A DNA stretch of 17,225 bases, taken from DATARH01 sp036264235. GTDB lineage: Bacteria; Pseudomonadota; Alphaproteobacteria; ATCC43930; CGMCC-115725. Under the pieces are notes generated by a model. It was not told the origin of the DNA, made no database searches, and saw only the letters and a program-made list of their open reading frames with translations. The position numbers and the translations under genes were made by a program. Of the stretch, positions 6,536 through 14,286 are shown piece after piece. The DNA is taken from assembly GCA_036264235.1 (NCBI GenBank), contig DATARH010000144.1, forward strand, positions 1 through 17,225, in the 5' to 3' direction. How positions within the stretch are numbered: position 1 is the stretch's first letter; the number at the start of each line of letters is the position of its first letter.

Positions 6536-8587
6536 ATGCCGTGGCGCATCGGTGTCGATTCCGGCGGCACCTTCACGGATGTTTGCCTGTTTGACGAGGC
6601 CACCGGCCGCATCGTCGTCTGGAAGGTATCGTCCACGCCTGCGGACCCTTCCGGTGCGGTCGCACACGCCGTCGTAGAAGGCCTTGCCCAGATCGGCGCA
6701 ATGGCTGGCGAGGTCAGCTATTTTGGCCACGGCACGACTGTCGCGACGAATGCATTGATCCAGCACCGCGGCGCGGCTACCGGGCTGATAACGACCGCTG
6801 GCTTTCGCGACCTTCTCGAAATCGGCCGGCAGAAGCGACCCGACCTTTACGACCTTCAGGCCGACAAGCCGCCGGTGCTTGCCGAGCGCTCGTCGCGTCA
6901 CGAAGTGCCGGAACGGCTGCGCCATGACGGCCGCGTCGAAATTCCGCTCGATGAGGCGGCGGTGCGAGCCGCCGTTCAAGGGTTGCGTGCTCGCGAGGTA
7001 AAGGCGATCGCGATCTGCTTCCTTTACAGCTTCCTCGATCCAGCGCATGAGGCGACGGCGCGCCACATCGTGGCCGAGGAGTTTCCCGAGGCCTTTGTCT
7101 GCGCTTCGCATGAGGTGGCGCCCGAGTTCCGCGAATACGAGCGGCTCTCGACGACCGTCGTCAACGCCTATCTCGGCCCAATCATGGCATTCTATATCCG
7201 TGGCGTCGCCGAACGGCTGGATGCGCTCGGCGTCAAGGCGACGCCGCATTTGACCCAATCGAATGGCGGCGTGATCGGTTTCGACACCGCAGCGCGCCTG
7301 CCGGTCCGAACCGTGTTGTCAGGTCCCAGCACCGGCGTGGTCGGGGCGCAGGTGCTGGCGCGTCTCGCCGGGATCGACGACATCATCACCTTCGATATGG
7401 GCGGCACCTCGACCGACGTCGCTCTGATGCAGGGTGGCGAGGCGCGGCTCGCGCGCGAGGCGGTGGTACACGGCTACCCGATCAAGGCGCCGATGCTCGA
7501 CATCCATACGGTCGGTGCCGGCGGCGGCTCGATCGCCTTCATCGATGCCGGCGGGCTCCTAAAGGTCGGGCCGCGCAGCGCCGGCGCCGATCCCGGTCCT
7601 GCGTGCTACGACCGCGGCAATGCCGAGGCGACCGTCACCGACGCAAATATCGTGCTGCAGACGCTGAACCCGACGCATCTGCTCGGCGGCCGGATGAAGA
7701 TCCGCCAAGATCTCGCGAGGACGGCGATCGCGCGGCTGGCGGCGCCGCTCGGCATGGACGCGCTGGCCGCCGCGGAGGGCGTGCTTGCGGTCGTCACCGC
7801 AAATATGGCGCGGGCGATCCGGGTGATCAGCGTGCAACGTGGCCACGATCCGCGCGACTACACGCTGGTCGCCTTCGGTGGCGCGGGGCCCCTGCACGCG
7901 GCGCGGCTTGCGGCCGAACTCGACATCCGCCGCATTCTGGTCCCGCGCAGCCCGGGCATTCTTTGCGCAATGGGCCTTCTGCTCGCGGATTTGCGCACAG
8001 ATTTCGCAACGACACGCCTGATGGCGCTTTCCTCGGTGACGGCCGAGGACATCGACGCCATCGTTGGGGGTTTACGTCGGCGCTGCGAATCCTGGTTCGC
8101 CGACGAGCGCATCGCCCCCACTGCCCGGCGGATCACGTTATCGATCGATATGCGCTATGCTGGGCAGAATTACGAGCTTTCGGTGCCGCTGCCGGCCGGA
8201 CAGGTGACCGACGCGACAATCGAGGGGTTGGCTGCGGGTTTTGCCGCGACGCATCGGCGTCTCTACGGTTTTATCGCCGAGGGCGAACCGATCCAGTTGG
8301 TGACATTCCGCGCGGAGGCGAGCGGTATCGTGCGCAAGGCCGAGCTCCGTCCGGCTGCACCGGGCGGCCAAGACGCGCGCGATGCGCATCTGGGCCAACG
8401 CAAGGTCTGGCTGCCGGAGGCCGGTGCCTTCGTATCGTGTCCGCTTTACGACCGCGACCGGCTCGCGGCCGGCAATCGCATCGAGGGCCCGGCGGTGGTC
8501 GAGCAGATGGATGCGACGACCGTGATCCCACGCGGTGCTGTTGCCACCGTCGATCCGTACCTCAACCTGATCGTGGAGTTGTCGTGA
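6536..8587 (+). CDS. hyuA: Hydantoinase/oxoprolinase family protein, subunit A (HyuA-like)
   Basis: 683 residues, typical for HyuA/N-methylhydantoinase A, which uses ATP to phosphorylate and hydrolyse (or carboxylate) cyclic amides and related substrates together with HyuB. It has an actin/hexokinase-type ATPase fold: GVDSGGTFTD at 6-15, FGHGTTVATNAL, EFREYERLSTTVVNAYL, the LSGPSTGVVGAQ loop, DMGGTSTD at 287-294, and a GAGGGSIA...SAGADPGPACY stretch. I take the ATG at 6536, with AGGG (6526-6529) 6 nt upstream. A TTG codon directly before it (6533) is a possible alternative start adding one residue. It begins 13 bp after the MDR gene and overlaps hyuB by 4 nt. Substrate unknown: hydantoin, oxoproline, caprolactam and ketone-carboxylase relatives all share this architecture. 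Confidence 0.93.
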   Translation: MPWRIGVDSGGTFTDVCLFDEATGRIVVWKVSSTPADPSGAVAHAVVEGLAQIGAMAGEVSYFGHGTTVATNALIQHRGAATGLITTAGFRDLLEIGRQKRPDLYDLQADKPPVLAERSSRHEVPERLRHDGRVEIPLDEAAVRAAVQGLRAREVKAIAICFLYSFLDPAHEATARHIVAEEFPEAFVCASHEVAPEFREYERLSTTVVNAYLGPIMAFYIRGVAERLDALGVKATPHLTQSNGGVIGFDTAARLPVRTVLSGPSTGVVGAQVLARLAGIDDIITFDMGGTSTDVALMQGGEARLAREAVVHGYPIKAPMLDIHTVGAGGGSIAFIDAGGLLKVGPRSAGADPGPACYDRGNAEATVTDANIVLQTLNPTHLLGGRMKIRQDLARTAIARLAAPLGMDALAAAEGVLAVVTANMARAIRVISVQRGHDPRDYTLVAFGGAGPLHAARLAAELDIRRILVPRSPGILCAMGLLLADLRTDFATTRLMALSSVTAEDIDAIVGGLRRRCESWFADERIAPTARRITLSIDMRYAGQNYELSVPLPAGQVTDATIEGLAAGFAATHRRLYGFIAEGEPIQLVTFRAEASGIVRKAELRPAAPGGQDARDAHLGQRKVWLPEAGAFVSCPLYDRDRLAAGNRIEGPAVVEQMDATTVIPRGAVATVDPYLNLIVELS

Positions 8588-10248
8588 ACGCGGTGTCGGC
8601 GAAGCCCGTGCGCAACGCAATCGACCCGATCACGGTCGAGGTGATCGGCAGCGCGCTGTCGTCGATCGTCGAGGAAATGGGCGAGGCGCTGGTACGCGCC
8701 AGCTACTCGACCAACATCAAGGAACGGCGCGACTGCTCGGCCGCGCTGTTCGACACGCGCGGCACGACCTTGTGCCAGGCCGAGCACATCCCGATGCATC
8801 TCGGCAGCTTTATCGGCATCATTCCGGAGATCTTGAAGCGCCATCCGGTCGAAGCAATGCGGCCCGGTGACGTATTCATCGGCAACGACGCCTATGCCGG
8901 TGCCGGCACTCACCTGCCTGACATCGTGCTCGGCGAGCCGATCTTTGTCGGCGATACTATCGTTGCCTGGGCGGTGAACACCGCACACCACGCAGATTTC
9001 GCCGATCGCGGGCACGCTCACATCTATCAGGAAGGGCTGCGCATACCGCCGATCCGCCTCTACCGCGCCGGCGAATTGCAAGAGGACGTGCAGGAGCTGA
9101 TCCTGCTCAATTGCCAGGTGCCGCGCGAACGGTTGTCCGATCTGCGGGCACAGATGGCAGCGAACCACCTCGGGGTGCAGCGCATGCAGGCGCTCTGTAC
9201 CAAATACAGCACTGCGACTGTACTGGCAGTCGGCGACGCCTTGCAGGACTATGCCGAGCGCAAGATGCGCGCCGGCATCGCGGCGCTGCCGGACGGCACC
9301 TACCAGTTTTCCGACACCTATGACAACCCGGAGCTCGGCCGCGCCCTTCCGGTGTCGGTCGAGGTGACGATCGCCGGCGACGAGATGCGGCTGCATTTCG
9401 ACAGCCCGCCGCAGGTGCGCGCCGGCATCAACATGATCTACACGGCGCTGCTGTCGAGCGTCTATTACGCGGTCAAGGCGGTGGTCGATCCGACAATCCT
9501 GCCGAATTCCGGGCTGGCGCGGCCGATCACGGTGACGGCGCCGCTCGGCACGATCATGAATGCAACCCACCCGGCGGCGGTGAACGGGCGCACCAGCACC
9601 TGCCAGCGTGCCGCCGACCTCGTGATCGGCGCATTGGCCCAGACCGCACCGGAGCGAGTCATCGCCGCCGGCAACGGCTCCTGTACCACCGCGAGTTTCG
9701 CCGGTATTCATCCGGATGACGGGCGCCTCTGGGTCTATCTCGAAACCATCGGCGGCGGCTCGGGTGCGCGCGCCAACAAGGATGGGCTCGACGGGGTTCA
9801 CGTGCACATGACCAACACCTCGAACCTGCCGGTCGAGGCGCTCGAGGTGGAATACCCGCTGACCGTATTGCGCTATGAACTCGTCGATGGCTCGGGCGGG
9901 GCCGGGCGCCATCGCGGCGGCATGGGCCTGCGGCGGGTCTATCGCGCCGAGGCCGACTGCGACCTGCGGCTCGACGGGTCGCGTCTGTTCGATGAGCCCT
10001 GGGGTCTGGCGGGCGGCCATCCCGGCGGCCGCGGCAGCTTCCGCTTCGGTGACGGCGTGGAACCCTTTGTCCGGGGGAGCGGGCGGCTACGCGCCGGCCA
10101 GATCGTCGAGATCGTCACCCCGGGCGCCGGCGGCTACGGCCCACCGGAAGCCCGCGATCGCGTCGCGATCGAACGCGACCTCGCCGACCAACGCGTCGAC
10201 GCAGAGGCCGCCACGGTGCTCTACGGCGTTTCCGCAGAGGACTCGTGA
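8584..10248 (+). CDS. hyuB: Hydantoinase B/oxoprolinase family protein (HyuB-like)
   Basis: 554 residues from a GTG start overlapping the hyuA stop by 4 nt (GTGA). The same frame stays open far upstream inside hyuA, but the family N-terminus (IDPITVEVIGSAL at 13-25) fixes the start near here. Family marks: ERRDCSAALFD at 47-57, HIPMHLGSF at 68-76, NDAYAGAGTHLPD at 101-113, HHADFADRGHA at 135-145 (candidate metal ligands), QEGLRIPPIRLY, a GGGSGARANKDG segment, and the terminal TPGAGGYGPP followed by a short YGV tail. HyuB carries the hydrolytic/metal centre and acts with HyuA, so the overlap argues for an equimolar complex. It is the last gene of the operon. Confidence 0.93.
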   Translation: MNAVSAKPVRNAIDPITVEVIGSALSSIVEEMGEALVRASYSTNIKERRDCSAALFDTRGTTLCQAEHIPMHLGSFIGIIPEILKRHPVEAMRPGDVFIGNDAYAGAGTHLPDIVLGEPIFVGDTIVAWAVNTAHHADFADRGHAHIYQEGLRIPPIRLYRAGELQEDVQELILLNCQVPRERLSDLRAQMAANHLGVQRMQALCTKYSTATVLAVGDALQDYAERKMRAGIAALPDGTYQFSDTYDNPELGRALPVSVEVTIAGDEMRLHFDSPPQVRAGINMIYTALLSSVYYAVKAVVDPTILPNSGLARPITVTAPLGTIMNATHPAAVNGRTSTCQRAADLVIGALAQTAPERVIAAGNGSCTTASFAGIHPDDGRLWVYLETIGGGSGARANKDGLDGVHVHMTNTSNLPVEALEVEYPLTVLRYELVDGSGGAGRHRGGMGLRRVYRAEADCDLRLDGSRLFDEPWGLAGGHPGGRGSFRFGDGVEPFVRGSGRLRAGQIVEIVTPGAGGYGPPEARDRVAIERDLADQRVDAEAATVLYGVSAEDS

Positions 10249-10442
10249 GCTGTTGATTAGGGTGGGCCTGCCCGGTGATTCCGGCGCGGAATAGCGAATC
10301 GCCGGCGCCGCACGCACCACTCTAGCTCGGCAACCAGCGTAAAAGATGATGTGGTCCCGCGCAGGATTCATTACCTTCTTGCAATGGATCGACGAGCGCC
10401 GATCCTGTGCGTTGAGATTGCAAACCAGGAGAGGTTGGTTCT
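10249..10442. other. Intergenic region between the operon and the HU gene
   Basis: No gene is seen in these 194 bp. A perfect small hairpin, ATTCCG-GCG-CGGAAT (10278-10292), lies 29 bp after the hyuB stop; it lacks a following T-run, so termination is uncertain. Closer to the HU gene, GGATCG (10386-10391) and CGATCC (10400-10405) form an inverted repeat with an 8-nt spacer. The palindromic hexamer TTGCAA occurs at 10379-10384 and again at 10418-10423. These are possible regulator sites for the HU gene; I find no convincing -35/-10 pair. Confidence 0.3.
10278..10292 (+). terminator. Possible weak transcription terminator of the operon
   Basis: A 6-bp perfect stem (ATTCCG/CGGAAT) with a GCG triloop, 29 bp after the last operon stop. 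There is no T-tract, as is common in GC-rich alphaproteobacteria, so it may equally be a chance hairpin. An alternative pairing of CCGGCG with the downstream CGCCGG competes for some of the same bases. Confidence 0.2.
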
Positions 10443-10877
10443 ATGGCCGCACGCCAAACTAAGAAAGCAACGAAGAAACCGGCGGTATCCGCCGCTCGCA
10501 AAGCGCCAGCCCGAAAGATGGCCGCCAAGCCGAGGGCCACGGGCTCGGCGAGCAAGCCGGCCTCGATGTCCGGCCCGTTGCCGCCAATTGTTACGCTGAA
10601 GCATCTGGGCGAGTGGGCCGGCTACACTCACGGCGTGCCGAAGAAGCAAGCAACCGCCATTCTCAGTGGCTTTGTCGCGGACATTGGCCGCGTCTTGAAA
10701 AAGGGCAGCAAGGTCCGGATTCCCGATCTTGGTATTCTCCAGGTCCGCGTTCGTCCCGCCCGTCCAGCACGCATGGGGCGTAATCCAGCGACCGGCGAGG
10801 AAATCCGGATCAAAGCCAGCAAAGCGTCGAAAAAGGTGGCGTTCCGAGTCGCAAAGGCGCTGCGGGAATCGGTCTGA
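10443..10877 (+). CDS. HU-family DNA-binding protein with Lys/Ala-rich N-terminal tail
   Basis: 144 residues. Residues 1 to about 48 form a low-complexity tail rich in Lys, Arg, Ala and Pro, resembling histone H1-type tails. Residues from about 50 to 144 are an HU/IHF fold: an N-terminal helical part with VPKKQATAILSGFVADIGRVL, then KGSKVRIPDLGILQVRVR, then the DNA-binding arm GRNPATG at 112-118 with the intercalating proline P115, and a final helix VAFRVAKALRESV. It would bind and bend or compact DNA; the tail probably adds nonspecific DNA contacts. AGGAG at 10428-10432 lies 10 nt before the ATG. It is monocistronic by position. Canonical HU is about 90 residues, so the extra length is all in the tail. 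Confidence 0.85.
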   Translation: MAARQTKKATKKPAVSAARKAPARKMAAKPRATGSASKPASMSGPLPPIVTLKHLGEWAGYTHGVPKKQATAILSGFVADIGRVLKKGSKVRIPDLGILQVRVRPARPARMGRNPATGEEIRIKASKASKKVAFRVAKALRESV

Positions 10878-11267
<390 letters not shown>

Positions 11268-11323
11268 ATCCGCGCGGGGTGCGGGACTTAGCACGACCCC
11301 GGCGGGAACGGCAACCGAACGCA

Positions 11324-11351
11324 GATATAAGCCGAGCATCCGCCCGGCCAA
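11324..11351 (-). promoter_or_regulatory. Candidate sigma-70-type promoter for tRNA-Ser
   Basis: On the minus strand, TTGGCC (11351-11346) and TATATC (11329-11324) are separated by 16 bp; shifting one base gives CTTGGC with 17 bp, close to the alphaproteobacterial CTTGAC pattern. The -10 element ends about 57 bp before the mature tRNA 5' end, leaving room for a short processed leader. The TATATC is the only AT-rich run in this intergenic region. Confidence 0.45.
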
Positions 11352-11394
11352 GACCTTTCCCCACTCGCCGGGGCTACGGGATTGCCGCCGTCCG

Positions 11395-11428
11395 CCGACC
11401 CCGCCATTCTGAAGTTGGGGCGGGTCGG
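11395..11428 (+). promoter_or_regulatory. Hairpin just upstream of the DadA-like start codon
   Basis: CCGACCCCGCC (11395-11405) pairs with GGCGGGTCGG (11419-11428) over ten base pairs with one bulged C and a 13-nt loop. The 3' arm ends 8 nt before the ATG at 11437, so it overlaps the only G-rich stretch that could serve as ribosome binding site. It could modulate translation of the downstream pair of genes. The pairing is seen directly; the function is inferred. Confidence 0.3.
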
Positions 11429-11436
11429 GGGCGGTC

Positions 11437-12702
11437 ATGGCGGCAAACGGGAAGCGGCGGATCGGCGTGATCGGCGCCGGCATCGTCGGACTCTGCGCCG
11501 CGAGTTGGCTGCAGCGTGACGGCCACCACGTGTTCCTGATCGAGCCCGGCAATCCCGGCGAGGGCGCCTCCTTCGGCAATGCCGGCTGCTTCAACGGCTC
11601 GTCAGTGACACCGGTCGCGATGCCCGGGGTAATCCGCAACGTGCCGAAATGGCTGATGGACCCGCTCGGGCCGTTATCGCTGCGCTGGAGCTATCTCCCG
11701 TCGATCCTGCCCTATCTGGCTCGCTTCGTGCGCGCCAGCATGCCGGACAAGGTGCACGCGCAAGCACGCGCCTTGCGGCCGCTGGTCGGACCGACGGTGC
11801 CGCTGATCCGCGAACTGGCGCGCGACGCCGGCGCCGAGGAGCTGATCCATCAACGCGGCCACCTGTACGTCTACCGCTCGCAGGAGAGCCTCGATAAGGA
11901 CAATTTCGCCTGGGCCTTGCGGCGCGAAAACGGTGTCGAGGTCGATGAATTCGACGCCGACGAACTGCGCCAGCTCGAACCGACACTGTCGCGCGATTAT
12001 GTACGCGGCCTGCTGGTGCGTGAGAACGGCCACACCTCGAACCCGTTCGGCCTTGTCAGCCGGCTGGTCGAGCGGTTCGTCGGCCAAGGCGGCGAGATCG
12101 TGCGGGCGCGCGCGGTCGGCTTCCAGTTCGAAGGTAGAAGGCTGATCGCCATCCAGACCGACACCGGCATCCTGCGCGTCGATACGGCTGTGGTCTGCGC
12201 CGGAGCGCATTCGAAGCCGCTTGCCGCCGCACTCGGCAACCGCGTGCCGCTCGAAACCGAGCGCGGCTACCATCTGATGATCAGTGATCCCGAGGTGATG
12301 CCGCGCATCCCGACCGCAGATGGCGACGGCAAATTCGTCGCGACGCCGATGGATACCGGATTGCGGTTTGCCGGCACGGTCGAACTCGCCGGGCTCGCTG
12401 CGCCGCCCGATTGGCGCCGCGCCCGCATCCTGCTGGAACAGGGCCGCAGGATGCTGCCGGGCCTCGGCAAGGAGCATGCAGAGGACCGGATCTCGGTCTG
12501 GATGGGCCACCGGCCCTCGATGCCCGACTCGCTGCCGGTGATCGGGCCGTCGCGTGCCAGCCCCGATGTGATTTACGCGTTCGGCCACGGGCATGTCGGG
12601 ATGACGGCGGCGCCGATGACCGGCAAGATCGTCGCGGAGCTGATCGCCGGCCGGCCGGCGCCGATCGACATCGCGCCGTTCGCCGCGCGCCGGTTCGGGT
12701 AG
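11437..12702 (+). CDS. FAD-dependent amino-acid oxidoreductase, DadA-like (DAO family)
   Basis: 421 residues, the usual size of D-amino acid dehydrogenase/DAO-family flavoproteins, which oxidise the C-N bond of D-amino acids, imino acids or N-methylated glycines. The N-terminal dinucleotide fold holds IGVIGAGIVGL (residues 9-19) and the ribose-binding acid near 34. GASFGNAGCFNG then matches the DadA-type segment after the first strand-helix. A second FAD segment, VDTAVVCAGAHSKPLAAALG, lies near 247-266. The C-terminal GHGHVGMTAAPMTGKIVAELI is the family's closing FAD-contact motif. The exact substrate is not determined. The ribosome site is only a weak G-rich run inside a predicted hairpin. 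It is followed after 20 bp by the MetE-like gene, so the two are probably an operon. Confidence 0.88.
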   Translation: MAANGKRRIGVIGAGIVGLCAASWLQRDGHHVFLIEPGNPGEGASFGNAGCFNGSSVTPVAMPGVIRNVPKWLMDPLGPLSLRWSYLPSILPYLARFVRASMPDKVHAQARALRPLVGPTVPLIRELARDAGAEELIHQRGHLYVYRSQESLDKDNFAWALRRENGVEVDEFDADELRQLEPTLSRDYVRGLLVRENGHTSNPFGLVSRLVERFVGQGGEIVRARAVGFQFEGRRLIAIQTDTGILRVDTAVVCAGAHSKPLAAALGNRVPLETERGYHLMISDPEVMPRIPTADGDGKFVATPMDTGLRFAGTVELAGLAAPPDWRRARILLEQGRRMLPGLGKEHAEDRISVWMGHRPSMPDSLPVIGPSRASPDVIYAFGHGHVGMTAAPMTGKIVAELIAGRPAPIDIAPFAARRFG

Positions 12703-12722
12703 AGCGCTGCAGGGAGGAGAAG

Positions 12723-13871
12723 ATGGCCTATGGCGCCGACCGTTTTCTGACGACGCACACCGGCAGCCTGCCGCGGCCGGAATCGCTGATCCGGACGATG
12801 TTCGCGAAAGAGGAAGGCGTGCCGGTCGACCACGCCGCGCTCGGCGCGGAAATCCGCGCCGCCGTCGCCGAGGTGGTGACAAAACAGGCCGCGGCCCGCA
12901 TCGATCTCGTCAATGATGGCGAGATGTCGAAGCCGAGCTACGCGACCTATGTCAAAGATCGGCTGTCCGGGTTCGGCGGCAGCGGCAACACCTTTGTCTA
13001 CCAGGACCTGGCCGAATTCCCGAACTTGGCGCAGCGGGTGTTCAACGATCCCGGCCGCTCGCGTCGCAAGACGCCCGCCTGCAACGCACCGATCGGTGTT
13101 GCCGATCCGCAGGCTCCGATGACCGATGTCGACAATCTGAAAGCGGCATTAGCTGCGGTGAACAGCGTCGGCGCATTTCTCAGCGCCGCTTCACCCGGAG
13201 TCATTTCGCTGTTCTTCCGCAATGACCATTATCCAAACCAGGAAGCATATCTGCTTGCGATCGCCGAAGCGATGCGCGGCGAATACGAGGCGATCGCCGG
13301 CGCCGGCATGACCGTGCAGATCGATTGTCCCGATTTGGCGATGGGCCGCCACATCCAATACGCCAATCTCACTGTCGCCGAATTCCGCAAGCGGGCGGCG
13401 TTGCACATCGAGGCGCTGAACCATGCGCTCGCCAATGTGCCGGCGGAGCGGGCGCGAATGCATCTGTGCTGGGGCAATTACGAGGGGCCGCACCATTGCG
13501 ACGTGCCGCTCGAAGACGTCATCGACATGGTGTTCACCGCCAAACCGGCGACGATCTCGTTCGAGGCGGCGAACCCGCGGCACGCGCATGAATGGACCGT
13601 GTTCGAGCGGGTGAAGCTGCCGGACGGGAAGACGATCATCCCTGGGGTCATCGAGTCGAAATCGAACTTCATCGAGCACCCGGAGCTGATCGCCCAGCGC
13701 ATCGTGCGCTACGCCAATCTGGTCGGCCGCGACAATGTCATCGCGGGCAGCGATTGCGGCTTCGGCACCTGGGTCGGCCAAGCCGCGGTCGATCCCGATG
13801 TGGTCTGGGCCAAGCTCGCGGCGATGGCCGAAGGCGCGCGCATCGCGTCGCGGCAGTTCTGGGGCAAGTGA
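12723..13871 (+). CDS. Cobalamin-independent methionine synthase II family (MetE C-terminal-like) protein
   Basis: 382 residues from the ATG at 12723, with GGAGG (12713-12717) 5 nt upstream. It matches only the C-terminal catalytic barrel of MetE; the N-terminal folate-binding half is absent. The opening LTTHTGSLPRP is characteristic of the family. The zinc/thiol site is complete by position: H247-x-C249 in MHLCWGN, E281 in ISFEAANP, and C345 in GSDCGFG. Proteins of this type may move a methyl group to a thiol from a donor other than methyl-tetrahydrofolate polyglutamate, or may be core methionine synthases; the substrate here is unknown. It follows a DadA-like oxidoreductase and ends 4 bp from the convergent aconitase X small-subunit gene. 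Confidence 0.87.
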   Translation: MAYGADRFLTTHTGSLPRPESLIRTMFAKEEGVPVDHAALGAEIRAAVAEVVTKQAAARIDLVNDGEMSKPSYATYVKDRLSGFGGSGNTFVYQDLAEFPNLAQRVFNDPGRSRRKTPACNAPIGVADPQAPMTDVDNLKAALAAVNSVGAFLSAASPGVISLFFRNDHYPNQEAYLLAIAEAMRGEYEAIAGAGMTVQIDCPDLAMGRHIQYANLTVAEFRKRAALHIEALNHALANVPAERARMHLCWGNYEGPHHCDVPLEDVIDMVFTAKPATISFEAANPRHAHEWTVFERVKLPDGKTIIPGVIESKSNFIEHPELIAQRIVRYANLVGRDNVIAGSDCGFGTWVGQAAVDPDVVWAKLAAMAEGARIASRQFWGK

Positions 13872-13875
13872 CAGG

Positions 13876-14286
13876 TCAATCTAGCACCAGGATCAGGCCG
13901 CGTTCGCCTTCCGCTTCAACGCGGAGTATCGTTCCGTTCGTCACCTGCAGCGGCTCGGCCGGGGCACAGACGATCGGGATGCCGGCGAGGATCGCGCCCT
14001 GCACGACGGACGGGTCGGGCACGGTTTCTGTCACCAGCGCGACCGGGTGGTTGCCGTGCTTGTAGAGCTGGAAGAGGAAGCGCCAGGCGCCGGCCGAGCC
14101 GCTGGTGTAGGGAAATACCAACACGGTGCCCTTGACGCTAGCGTTCCGCGCGCTCGGCAGGGCGCCGACAATGCGGCCCGACCGGATATCGACATCGCCG
14201 AGAAACGAGACTGGCTCGCTCGCAACCAGCGCCGGCCCCTCGGCGCGGCCGGTGACGATGCCGCGCGCGGAGACTATGCGCGGCAT
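13876..14286 (-). CDS. Aconitase X swivel-domain (small) subunit, DUF126 type
   Basis: 136 residues from the ATG at 14286, whose first base is shared with the last base of the large-subunit stop (TGATG arrangement), so translation is coupled. The frame could extend further upstream, but that would lie inside the large-subunit gene. Swivel-domain marks: ARGIVTGRAEGPALVASEPVSF near the start, a DVDIRSGRIVG strand-turn, GTVLVFPYTSGSAG (the loop that contributes the active-site serine in aconitases), and GAILAGIPIVC. It pairs with the catalytic subunit to make a two-subunit aconitase X. Known members of the superfamily are cis-3-hydroxy-L-proline dehydratase and archaeal phosphomevalonate dehydratase. 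Confidence 0.9.
   Translation of the reverse strand: MPRIVSARGIVTGRAEGPALVASEPVSFLGDVDIRSGRIVGALPSARNASVKGTVLVFPYTSGSAGAWRFLFQLYKHGNHPVALVTETVPDPSVVQGAILAGIPIVCAPAEPLQVTNGTILRVEAEGERGLILVLD

Noticed and set aside
7603..8583. Upstream extension of the hyuB frame within hyuA
   Set aside because: The extension is Arg/Pro-rich and unlike protein, overlaps conserved hyuA motifs, and the HyuB family N-terminus begins just after the GTG at 8584.
8138..10020. Large minus-strand frames opposite hyuA/hyuB
   Set aside because: They are shadows of conserved plus-strand genes with no motifs of their own.
12411..12722. Extension of the MetE-like frame into the DadA-like gene
   Set aside because: The family N-terminus LTTHTGSLPRP starts right after the ATG at 12723, which has a strong GGAGG; the upstream part is out-of-frame DadA sequence.
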